Source of the DNA: Syntrophaceae bacterium UBA2280
GTDB taxonomy: Bacteria > Desulfobacterota > Syntrophia > Syntrophales > Smithellaceae
DNA length: 16,107 bases
NCBI GenBank assembly: GCA_002347685.1
Contig: DDWS01000029.1
Coordinates: 1-16,107 of the forward strand
Direction: 5' to 3'
Below are positions 7,100-14,214 of the stretch, one piece after another. Positions within the stretch are counted from its first letter, which is position 1. Each line of letters opens with the position of its first letter. The notes below the pieces were generated by a model that worked only from the letters and a program-made list of their open reading frames with translations, was not told the DNA's origin and made no database searches. The position numbers were made by a program, and so were the translations under genes.

Positions 7100-7855
7100 T
7101 CAAACCCATTCTTCAGAGAGCACTTCTCCCTTAATACCTACGATAACGGCCTTGACCGGAACCTTGCGTTTCGCGCGGGAAAGCCCCGTCTGCGCTATTT
7201 GCATCAGTCCACGGCAGCAGGGCACCTGCATCATCACCACGGTGAGCGTGTTGATGCGCGCTTCATCCGCCAGGCGACGGATTTTCTCGACATACTCTTC
7301 CTGCCCCTCGTCGAGTTTAGGGCAGGCAATCGCGAGGCTCCTTCCTTTCAGAAACCGCGCGTGAAAATCCCCCAGTGCAAAAGCCGCGCAGTCCGCGGCC
7401 AGCACGACATCCTTTTCACGGAAAAAATCGGCGGCAGGATTGATCAGATGCAGCTGAACCGGCCAGTGCGTCAATTCAGAAGCCTGCGGACCAGCCGCTG
7501 ATTCGCCCGCCGCCTGCGGTTTTCTGTCGATCGCCATCGATGCCGAACCCGGACACCCCCCGGTCACAGGCGCAATGACATCCAGTCTGGCTTTGCTTTG
7601 AGCTTCCTGCTGTTTTCGTTTCGCGAGGGCCGCAAGCGCTTTATGTTCATCGAAAGCATCGGCGTCCCGTTCAATAATCGTCAGTGCGTCTTCAGGGCAC
7701 TCTCCAAGGCAGGCGCCCAATCCGTCGCAATAGACATCGCTGACCAGTTTGGCCTTGCCGTCGATGATTTGAATCGCGCCTTCGGCACAGCCCGGCACGC
7801 ATAAACCGCAGCCGGTGCACTTTTCCTCGTCAATCTGAATGATTTTTCTTTTCAT
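7100..7855 (-). CDS. Ferredoxin-domain iron-sulfur protein, coupled to mdh
   Basis: The first 65 residues of this 251-residue protein form a two-cluster ferredoxin module. Motif one is a full C13-x2-C16-x2-C19-x3-C23. Motif two reads C43-D-G-L-G-A-C49-x3-C53-P, with Leu46 where the second Cys of a [4Fe-4S] motif belongs. Cluster I can be complete (C13, C16, C19, C53), while cluster II keeps three Cys ligands, as in [3Fe-4S] sites. The remaining ~185 residues are of no domain I recognise, but hold further Cys residues in GGCPGSA, AADCAAF, AIACPKL and VPCCRGL, which may bind metal or take part in redox chemistry. The ATG overlaps the mdh stop by 4 bp (ATGA), indicating translational coupling. 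A role passing electrons in the same pathway as malate oxidation is inference. Confidence 0.82.
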   Translation of the reverse strand: MKRKIIQIDEEKCTGCGLCVPGCAEGAIQIIDGKAKLVSDVYCDGLGACLGECPEDALTIIERDADAFDEHKALAALAKRKQQEAQSKARLDVIAPVTGGCPGSASMAIDRKPQAAGESAAGPQASELTHWPVQLHLINPAADFFREKDVVLAADCAAFALGDFHARFLKGRSLAIACPKLDEGQEEYVEKIRRLADEARINTLTVVMMQVPCCRGLMQIAQTGLSRAKRKVPVKAVIVGIKGEVLSEEWV

Positions 7856-8784
7856 GACATCCCTTTCATCGCCTCTACCAGTTCCTTCACGGCAGCCGCC
7901 GATTTATTGAGCGCGGCCTCCTCCTCCGGCAAAAGTTTTAACGGTACGATCTGTTCGACGCCGTTTTTACCCAGTTTGACCGGTACGCCGACAAACAGGC
8001 CGGAAATGCCGTATTCGCCTTCCAGGTACGCGGCGCAGGGAAGAATTTTCCTTTTATCTTTCAGGATGGATTCGGCCATTTCAACCGCCGCGGAGGCGGG
8101 TGCGTAGTAGGCGCTGCCGGTTTTTAAAAGTGAGACGATCTCCGCACCGCCGTTTCGCGTGCGTGTAACCAGCGCCTCGATGCGCTCAGGAGACATGAGT
8201 TCGGTAATCGGAATTCCCGCCACGGTGGAAAAACGCGGTAGCGGCACCATCGTGTCTCCGTGGCCGCCCAAAACCAGCGCGTGGACATTCTCTACGGAAA
8301 CGTCAAGTTCGGCCGCGATGAAGGCCCGAAACCGTGCAGAATCCAGAACGCCGGCCATGCCCATCACCCGGTGTTTGGGAAAACCGGAAACCTCCATCGC
8401 CACATGACACATGGCGTCGAGGGGGTTGCTCACAATCATTAAAATGGCGTCGGGAGAATATTTAGCCACCTCGCGGGTCACATTTTTCATAATGCCGCGG
8501 TTGGTCGCCAACAGGTCGTCGCGGCTCATGCCCGGCTTGCGAGGAATACCCGCTGTGATGATGACGATATCGGAATTCGCGGATGCTTCATATGAATTCG
8601 CGCCAGTCAGATGCGCGTCGTGCTTCTCAATCGGCGCGGCCTGCGCCAGATCCAGGGACTTCCCCTGCGGAACACCTTCAAGGATATCGATTAATACCAC
8701 GTCGCTAAGCTCCTTTTCCGCCAGGCGTTGCGCCACCGTCGCGCCGACATTCCCGGCGCCCACCACAGTAACTTTTTGATTCAT
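7852..8784 (-). CDS. mdh: Malate dehydrogenase, LDH-like type
   Basis: It interconverts malate and oxaloacetate with NAD in the cytoplasm. The start at 8784 gives 310 residues, the usual length; an ATG at 8793 would add three residues, but GAAGGA touches that codon directly and is spaced 9 nt from the one at 8784. In this numbering the Rossmann loop is GAGNVG (9-14), with Asp33 after strand 2 favouring NAD over NADP. The substrate loop PRKPGMSRDD carries Arg82 and Arg88; Arg82 at the specificity position, where lactate dehydrogenases have Gln, indicates malate. Asn120, Arg151 and the Asp148/His175 pair (GGHGDTMVP) complete the active site. The stop overlaps the start of the Fe-S gene by 4 bp, and an alpha/beta hydrolase follows. 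No other citric-acid-cycle gene is adjacent. Confidence 0.95.
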   Translation of the reverse strand: MNQKVTVVGAGNVGATVAQRLAEKELSDVVLIDILEGVPQGKSLDLAQAAPIEKHDAHLTGANSYEASANSDIVIITAGIPRKPGMSRDDLLATNRGIMKNVTREVAKYSPDAILMIVSNPLDAMCHVAMEVSGFPKHRVMGMAGVLDSARFRAFIAAELDVSVENVHALVLGGHGDTMVPLPRFSTVAGIPITELMSPERIEALVTRTRNGGAEIVSLLKTGSAYYAPASAAVEMAESILKDKRKILPCAAYLEGEYGISGLFVGVPVKLGKNGVEQIVPLKLLPEEEAALNKSAAAVKELVEAMKGMS

Positions 8785-8952
8785 CTTTATCATTCCTTCA
8801 GTTTAATATTTTGGATACCGTGCAAATATCTACAATAAAACAAAGATTTAAACAATCATGAAACATCATTCCTCATCGGCGATGGAACGCTGAAAATGAA
8901 GCTCAAAACAATGTCCTGTTTCATTGAGAAGCGGAAAAGAAAATTTTACAGG

Positions 8953-8981
8953 TTACCAATGCGTCAAGATTCAGATATAAT
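8953..8981 (+). promoter_or_regulatory. Rightward promoter-like sequence with no gene downstream
   Basis: TTACCA (8953-8958) and a perfect TATAAT (8976-8981) are 17 bp apart. Transcription would start near 8988 and run into a hairpin at 9009-9037 and then antisense to the YkgJ-like gene. No rightward gene lies within reach before 9648. It may be a chance match in A+T-rich DNA, or drive a small or antisense RNA. Confidence 0.3.
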
Positions 8982-9008
8982 CATAACATCTTACTTTCTC
9001 CGCACAAA

Positions 9009-9037
9009 CGGGCAAAGGAGAAAAAGCCCCCTGCCCG
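9009..9037 (-). terminator. Candidate terminator after the YkgJ-like gene
   Basis: Read leftwards, CGGGCA (9037-9032) pairs with TGCCCG (9014-9009), and part of an inner G run can pair with CTCC. Only GTTTGT follows rather than a solid U tract. It lies about 60 nt past the YkgJ-like stop and about 225 bp before mdh, a sensible place to end that transcript. Confidence 0.35.
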
Positions 9038-9095
9038 ATGCAAATAAAAGCAACCAAAAACCAGTCTGTCCATCTCCACATAAAAAGCCTTTCAT

Positions 9096-9422
9096 TTAAA
9101 CTTTTTTCCCGAACTGCGGACACAGTTCAGACGAACCGGTTTCGTAGTTACGACAGGTCGCAGGCCTTGTCTCGTGGATGGCACAGCCGAATCGTTCACC
9201 ATCAAAGGAAAAAAAAGGGCAACCGTGCAGCGTTTGTCCCGAATCCGCAGAGATCAGGTGATCACCCTCCCAGGCGGCATGTTCCCTTGTCAGGATGCAT
9301 AAAATATCCAGTCTTCTTTGAGCTTTCCACCGCTGTATGTCCTCATCCGTCACATAGGCCGCGAAATCAGCAAGGCAGCAGCGCCCGCACCGTTGACATT
9401 CCAACTTGTACTCGTTATTCAT
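9096..9422 (-). CDS. YkgJ family cysteine-cluster protein
   Basis: This small cytoplasmic protein has the cysteine pattern of the YkgJ (putative zinc- or iron-chelating) family. From the ATG at 9422 it has 108 residues. C-Q-R-C-G-R-C-C comes about 9 residues from the start, GCPFF and FGCAIHETRPATCRNY sit in the second half, and a final C is in SELCPQFG. The phrase C-x-I-x-x-x-R-P-x-x-C-R-x-[YF] is the most diagnostic part. Biochemical function is not established for most members; metal binding is inferred from the cysteines. An in-frame TTG at 9461 would add 13 residues. Neither start has a clear ribosome site, and I prefer the ATG. It is transcribed towards mdh, with 311 bp and a candidate terminator between, so it is probably a separate unit. 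Confidence 0.8.
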   Translation of the reverse strand: MNNEYKLECQRCGRCCLADFAAYVTDEDIQRWKAQRRLDILCILTREHAAWEGDHLISADSGQTLHGCPFFSFDGERFGCAIHETRPATCRNYETGSSELCPQFGKKV

Positions 9423-9577
9423 ATTTTTCTGATACCATTCATCTATTTCAGCATGCCGCAAATATATTGCAGACTTGTTGTTGTATTGGGATCAACGACT
9501 TTCTTGCCGAATTTTGACAAATCCGGCATCTAAATGCAAACCTTTTATAGAGCAAAATGACAAAATAAATCGAAAGT

Positions 9578-9627
9578 TTCAGGCATATTGAACCGATATA
9601 TCGATTGGTATTCCAATCATACCTGAA
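9578..9627. repeat. Nested inverted repeats in front of the hybrid kinase gene
   Basis: Three symmetric elements are packed in 50 bp just upstream of the kinase gene. They are TTCAGG (9578-9583) with CCTGAA (9622-9627), the palindrome CGATATATCG (9594-9603), and GATTGG-TATT-CCAATC (9603-9618), a 6-bp stem with a 4-nt loop. The outer and inner stems could fold together in RNA, or the DNA could bind a dimeric regulator. It ends about 20 bp before the ATG at 9648. Confidence 0.4.
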
Positions 9628-9647
9628 GAAAGGACACCATCCAGGCA

Positions 9648-12600
9648 ATGCGTTTTGCAAGCAGGCTTAAGTCCGTCACAGCTGATTTCACAGGAGAAGT
9701 TTCTCAAAAGCTTGCATACATGACGTGTCGGCGGCGTTTGGTTCTGGATTCGTGCCGCATCACTGCCTTTGTTCTTTTGTTTCTGACGAGTCCGTCATGG
9801 CTTGGAGCCGGGATCGATCCCCGCGTCTCACTGACACCCGAGGAACGGGTCTGGCTTGCGAAGAACCCCGGCAAACTGACGCTTTATTATAACGTGGAGT
9901 TCCCGCCCATCGAGTTTGCGTCGGAATCCGGCGCTTTTACCGGCATGGGGGCGGATGTGGTCGCACTCGTTGAAAACAGGCTGGGGGTGACATTCAGGAA
10001 GGTATCATCCAACGACTGGAACCGGCACCTGGCCGCCTTGAAAAGCAGCGAATGCGCCGTGGCGCCGACAATCGTCTCCACGCCAGAACGGGAGAAGTAT
10101 GCCTATTTTACAACACCCTACGCGGTTGTGCCCGTCGTGATTATTGCTACACGGGCCACGGAAGACAGACTCTCCCTCAATGATCTGGAAGGGAAGACGG
10201 TGGCGGTGGTTTCGGGCTATGCGACAGAATCATACGCCCGGGAGCGATCAAATGGAAGCTTTGAGATTATGCCGGTGGCCAATGTGTCCGAAGGGCTTCG
10301 CGCCGTCGCTTTCGGTCAGGCTGACGCCATGCTGGAAAATCTGGCCGTGGCGAGTTATTTCATTGAGAAGGAAGGCATCCCGGTTTTGCGCGTCGCGGGC
10401 AATACCGACTATGTTTTCGCCTGGAGCATCGGGATCAGCCGCGAATATCCGCTGCTTTTCAGCGCCATTCAAAAAGCGATGAATACCATCGACCCGGTGG
10501 AGATGGAAGCGATCCGCCACCGCTGGATTTCGCTGGATCCCGCAAGCGGGATGGATCCCACGACACTTCGGGTTCTTCGCCTGACCGGTGCTTTTACTGT
10601 AGCGGTGCTTTTCATTCTCCTGATGGTCAGTTTCGTCCTGCGGCGCAAGCTTCGGGACAAGGCCGCAACGCTCAAAACCACGCAGAAAGACTTGATCGAA
10701 CAGGCCGAACTACTCAGACTGGCCACGGAAGCCACCCAGGCGGGCGTGTGGGATTTTCGTCCACAAGCCAGGACTGTCTATCTGAGCGCGCAGTGGTTTT
10801 CTCTGCTCGGCTATTCGTCCCCAGAACAGGTCCTTTCGCTTACCGATTTTGATTCTTACATCCATCCCGACGACCGAAACACCGTCCATCCGTTTTATCG
10901 CGATGAAATTCAGCAAGGCGAAAGGCGACAGTTCGAGGCGGAATTCCGCCTGCGGCACTTCGACGGCTCGTGGGTCTGGGTGTTGTCGAAGGGTCAGATG
11001 CTCGAATCGGATGGTCCCGCCGCTCAAATGCGCGTTATCGGACTGGATTTGAACATCCAGACGCTCAAGGAAGCCCAGGAACAAATTCGGATCAGTGAAG
11101 AACGGTTTCGGGCTCTGTTTATGAACGCACCCATTCCGATGGCGCATGTATCCGCGCAAGGGGAAAACATTGCATTCAATGACAGCTTCACCCGCGTTCT
11201 TGGATACACTCCTGAGGATGTTCCCGACAATGATCACTGGTGGCTTGCGGCTTATCCTGATGCAGCCTATCGGAAACTGGTAATGGAAAGCTGGACGGAA
11301 GCGGTGCAGCATGCCAGGGCGGATCAGACCTTGCTCGGGCCGGTTGAATTTCGTGTCACCATCAAAGACGGCAAGACCCTGACGATGGTCATGAGCGCCA
11401 GCCGGGTCGGAGATTCCCTGCTCGTCAGTTTCTTTGATGTGACCGGGGAAAGAGAAAGAGAATCAGCCTTGCAAAGACAGACGGAACTGTTGCGGGCCAC
11501 GTTCAACGCGACTGCCGACGGCGTGCTGGTGGTGGACATTGAAGGACACTTGTCGCACATGAACCGGCGGTTTATCGACATGTGGCGGATTCCAAAGGAG
11601 ATTCAGAACACTTTTGAAGACGAAAAGCTGCTCACATATGCCGCGGGGCAAATGGAAGATCCGACCGCATTTCTCGCCAAAGTCCGGACTCTTTATCAAA
11701 GCACGAAGGAAGACTTTGAAGAAATCCGGTTTACGGACGGAAGGGTTTTCGAGCGGTATTCCTGCCCGATGATGCTCGATGGCCATGTCATCGGGCGTGT
11801 CTGGGACTTCCGGGATATTACGCAACGTAAACGCGCGGAGGAAGAGCGGGGCAAACTTCAAGAACAGCTGCTCCAGTCCCAGAAGCTCGAAGCGGTGGGC
11901 GTTCTGGCCGGAGGCGTCGCGCACGATTTCAACAATATCCTGAGCGCAATCATCGGCTACACGGAACTCTCCTTGAATTCCATGGGACCGATAGATCCCA
12001 ACCGATCCAATCTGGATAAAATTCTCGACGCGGCGCGGCGGTCGGCGGATCTCACCCGGCAGCTTCTCGCTTTCGCGCGCAAGCAGACCGTTGCCCCAAT
12101 TGTGCTTGACCTGAATGAATCGGTGAGTTCCGTTCTAAAAATGATCCGCCGGATCATCGGAGAAAACATCGGGCTGATCTGGCGTCCCGAATCATCCCTG
12201 TGCCCTGTCCTGATGGACCCCTCCCAACTCGATCAGATCCTGCTCAATCTCTGTGTCAACGCGCGGGACGCCATCGCAACAATCGGCGTCATCACCATCG
12301 AGACCCGGGCGGTTGAACTGGGGCCGTCCAGTGTAACGGGTCTTCCGGATGCAAAGCCGGGTCCGTATATCGTGCTGTCGGTGAGCGATAACGGCTGCGG
12401 AATGGATGCCGGGACACTGGAGCGTATCTTTGACCCGTTTTTCACCACCAAGGGCGTTGGCCTGGGAACAGGGATGGGGTGTGCGACGGTTTACGGCATT
12501 GTCAAACAAAATGAAGGGTTTATTGATGTGCAAAGCCGCTCAGGTGAAGGAACCATCTTCCATATTTACCTCCCTCGCCACCTCGCTCCCATGCGAAAGG

Positions 12601-13004
12601 CCCGGGGGGACCGGCAAGCTGATTCCCCCGGAAGCCGGGGAGAAACGCTGCTGCTCATTGAGGATGAACCAACGATTTTGGAAATGACGACAATGATGCT
12701 CCAACACCTGGGTTATGCATGTTTGTCTGCCGCGACACCCGGTGAAGCCATGAAGATTGCCCGCGAACATCCATCCGAAATTCATCTCATCCTGACCGAT
12801 GTGGTCATGCCCGAGATGAACGGGCGGGATCTGGTCGATCGTCTCACAGCCGTCCGCCCCGGCTTGAAAGTCCTGTTTATGTCGGGCTACACGGCGGATG
12901 TCATTGCCGACCAGGGCGTGCTCGACGCGAACGTGAATTTTATTCACAAACCTTTTTCGATTCAGGAACTCGCGGTAAAAATCCGGGAGATCCTGGATAC
13001 ATGA
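9648..13004 (+). CDS. BvgS-like hybrid histidine kinase: solute-binding domain, three PAS, HisKA, HATPase, receiver
   Basis: This 1118-residue membrane sensor starts with a hydrophobic segment at 38-54. A periplasmic SBP_bac_3 (solute-binding family 3) domain fills about 61-295; its opening SLTPEERVWLAKNPGKL is typical of BvgS/EvgS-like sensors. A second membrane helix (312-332) leads to the cytoplasm. Three PAS-like domains follow (about 355-474, 483-598, 613-735). HisKA has GGVAHDFNNIL with phospho-acceptor H759; the HATPase shows NARDAI, SDNGCGMD, FDPFFTTKG and GLGTGMG. A receiver domain (about 999-1116) has acidic IEDEP, phospho-acceptor D1051 in LTDVVMPEMNG, and a conserved Lys in IHKPF. 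No HPt domain ends the protein and no regulator is adjacent, so the output partner lies elsewhere. A later ATG (9720) would still keep the first helix. Ligand unknown; amino acids or similar small solutes are typical for this sensor fold. Confidence 0.93.
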   Translation: MRFASRLKSVTADFTGEVSQKLAYMTCRRRLVLDSCRITAFVLLFLTSPSWLGAGIDPRVSLTPEERVWLAKNPGKLTLYYNVEFPPIEFASESGAFTGMGADVVALVENRLGVTFRKVSSNDWNRHLAALKSSECAVAPTIVSTPEREKYAYFTTPYAVVPVVIIATRATEDRLSLNDLEGKTVAVVSGYATESYARERSNGSFEIMPVANVSEGLRAVAFGQADAMLENLAVASYFIEKEGIPVLRVAGNTDYVFAWSIGISREYPLLFSAIQKAMNTIDPVEMEAIRHRWISLDPASGMDPTTLRVLRLTGAFTVAVLFILLMVSFVLRRKLRDKAATLKTTQKDLIEQAELLRLATEATQAGVWDFRPQARTVYLSAQWFSLLGYSSPEQVLSLTDFDSYIHPDDRNTVHPFYRDEIQQGERRQFEAEFRLRHFDGSWVWVLSKGQMLESDGPAAQMRVIGLDLNIQTLKEAQEQIRISEERFRALFMNAPIPMAHVSAQGENIAFNDSFTRVLGYTPEDVPDNDHWWLAAYPDAAYRKLVMESWTEAVQHARADQTLLGPVEFRVTIKDGKTLTMVMSASRVGDSLLVSFFDVTGERERESALQRQTELLRATFNATADGVLVVDIEGHLSHMNRRFIDMWRIPKEIQNTFEDEKLLTYAAGQMEDPTAFLAKVRTLYQSTKEDFEEIRFTDGRVFERYSCPMMLDGHVIGRVWDFRDITQRKRAEEERGKLQEQLLQSQKLEAVGVLAGGVAHDFNNILSAIIGYTELSLNSMGPIDPNRSNLDKILDAARRSADLTRQLLAFARKQTVAPIVLDLNESVSSVLKMIRRIIGENIGLIWRPESSLCPVLMDPSQLDQILLNLCVNARDAIATIGVITIETRAVELGPSSVTGLPDAKPGPYIVLSVSDNGCGMDAGTLERIFDPFFTTKGVGLGTGMGCATVYGIVKQNEGFIDVQSRSGEGTIFHIYLPRHLAPMRKARGDRQADSPGSRGETLLLIEDEPTILEMTTMMLQHLGYACLSAATPGEAMKIAREHPSEIHLILTDVVMPEMNGRDLVDRLTAVRPGLKVLFMSGYTADVIADQGVLDANVNFIHKPFSIQELAVKIREILDT

Positions 13005-13028
13005 AGGCGCGGGCAGGAAAACGGACGG

Positions 13029-14069
13029 CTATAAACCCTGAAACTTGAACGGCTTTGCGTTTTTAAATGAGCTCAGGGCATCGCCATTGTAGGTTTCATG
13101 ATTTTCAAGCAAAAGCTTTTTGACCGGCACACCCACGCGGAAGTCCACCTTTTTCAGATCCACCCACAAAACCCCGGGGCTTAGCGCATCTTCAAAATAA
13201 TACACGAGATTTTTCTGGTCGGCGACAGTGCGCCAGCGGGTGGAGGAAATGTTGGGTTCTTCTTTGGACGATATACCGAACGGCACAGAGACGTTGCGAA
13301 TCACGCTGAAGACACCGGCCACAGCGACACGCGGGTCGCTTGTCTGCCGGATCGCCAAAATATAGTAAGAGGCGCGGACAAACCGGTCGGCCGCGCGGTT
13401 GGTGCCTGGAAGCATCGTCGTTCCGGGAATGCTCTTCCAGTATTCATTGAGCGCCAGCTGCTTTTCAAATATCGGTGAATTTGTCATGACGGTATAGGAC
13501 CGTCCTTGATGGATCGTGAGCTTGCCTGCGATATATTCGAAAATCGCGTTATCGCCTGTCGCATCAGACAGGGACAAATGCAGCGTCGTAAGCTTGTCTG
13601 TGCCGGGAAGAAAATCTGACACAATCATGAACTTTTCTTTTTTCAGCTCCGCGACGGCTTCCTCCACAGTGGCAAAATGATCCAGCACATACTGCACCCA
13701 GGCGGCAATGGTCAGACCCTTGCGCTTTTTATCATAGGCGGGATATTCGGATTCCGCCAGCCACAGGATATTCGCGACCAGCCCCTTCTCATTGATGCCG
13801 TCGGCGCTGGAATTATCAAAGGCGCTGACCACCACACTGCCGTATTTGGATTTCCAGATCACCGAATTGGGACCGACTTCTCCATTTCTTTCCATCCCGC
13901 GTGGGAATATCCACATGTTGCCCGGTATCTCATCTTTCCAGTCCATCGACCGGGCCGTGATAATGGTGTTTTCCGGCCCTGAATACACGACGCGCGAGCA
14001 GGCCGAAGCCTCGAAAGACAATAGAAAGATTGCAAAAGCGCACAGCATCCAAACAGCATGTTTTCTCAT
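13029..14069 (-). CDS. Exported choloylglycine hydrolase / penicillin V acylase-type Ntn hydrolase
   Basis: This 346-residue enzyme of the linear amide C-N hydrolase family has an N-terminal signal peptide. The predicted AxA cleavage (A21-S-A23) would release a mature chain starting with Cys24, which is exactly the nucleophile this family needs at its N terminus. With an offset of 22 from bile-salt-hydrolase numbering, Cys2, Arg18, Asp21 and Asn175 fall on Cys24, Arg40, Asp43 (ARSMDW) and Asn197 (VMTNSP); the Asn82 equivalent is probably N100 (VANILWL), and the last Arg is R229 or R232 (DRFVR). The fit argues for an active amidase located in the periplasm or outside the cell. Members cleave bile salts, penicillin V or N-acyl homoserine lactones; which applies is open. 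AGAGGA lies 7 nt before the ATG. It lies 145 bp downstream of the exported alpha/beta hydrolase gene and converges on the kinase gene, 24 bp apart. Confidence 0.87.
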   Translation of the reverse strand: MRKHAVWMLCAFAIFLLSFEASACSRVVYSGPENTIITARSMDWKDEIPGNMWIFPRGMERNGEVGPNSVIWKSKYGSVVVSAFDNSSADGINEKGLVANILWLAESEYPAYDKKRKGLTIAAWVQYVLDHFATVEEAVAELKKEKFMIVSDFLPGTDKLTTLHLSLSDATGDNAIFEYIAGKLTIHQGRSYTVMTNSPIFEKQLALNEYWKSIPGTTMLPGTNRAADRFVRASYYILAIRQTSDPRVAVAGVFSVIRNVSVPFGISSKEEPNISSTRWRTVADQKNLVYYFEDALSPGVLWVDLKKVDFRVGVPVKKLLLENHETYNGDALSSFKNAKPFKFQGL

Positions 14070-14214
14070 AGCGTTATCCTCTCGTTGAGTTTCATTTTAA
14101 CCTGCGCCACATTCCGGCGCGGTGCCTCTCTTGACATGATCATACCTGTGGGGTCAACCTGTTTTACAAAGCAATCAAAGACCCGCTGACCGCTTTCGCA
14201 TCGTTGATGGCCGC

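Larger units (their letters stand above)
8785..9095. other. Intergenic region upstream of mdh
   Basis: These 311 bp hold no convincing gene. On the minus strand a weak candidate mdh promoter is TTGTTT (8855-8850), 17 bp, TAGATA (8832-8827). On the plus strand TTACCA, 17 bp, TATAAT lies at 8953-8981. CTCA-AAACA (8902-8910) can pair with TGTTT (8917-8921) and TGAG (8925-8928) with a small bulge. A further hairpin lies at 9009-9037. The stretch is visibly richer in A+T than its flanks. Confidence 0.5.

Noticed and set aside
8896..9099. Small plus-strand frame of 67 codons in the intergenic region upstream of mdh
   Set aside because: No ribosome site, composition rich in Lys and Ser without any pattern, and it overlaps promoter-like and hairpin elements.
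9448..9660. Minus-strand frame of 70 codons before the YkgJ-like gene
   Set aside because: Cuts across the kinase leader and start, has no ribosome site and shows no family features.
14104..14120. Hairpin GCGCC-N7-GGCGC between the two exported hydrolase genes
   Set aside because: A 5-bp stem without a U tract in either direction; probably chance in G+C-rich DNA.
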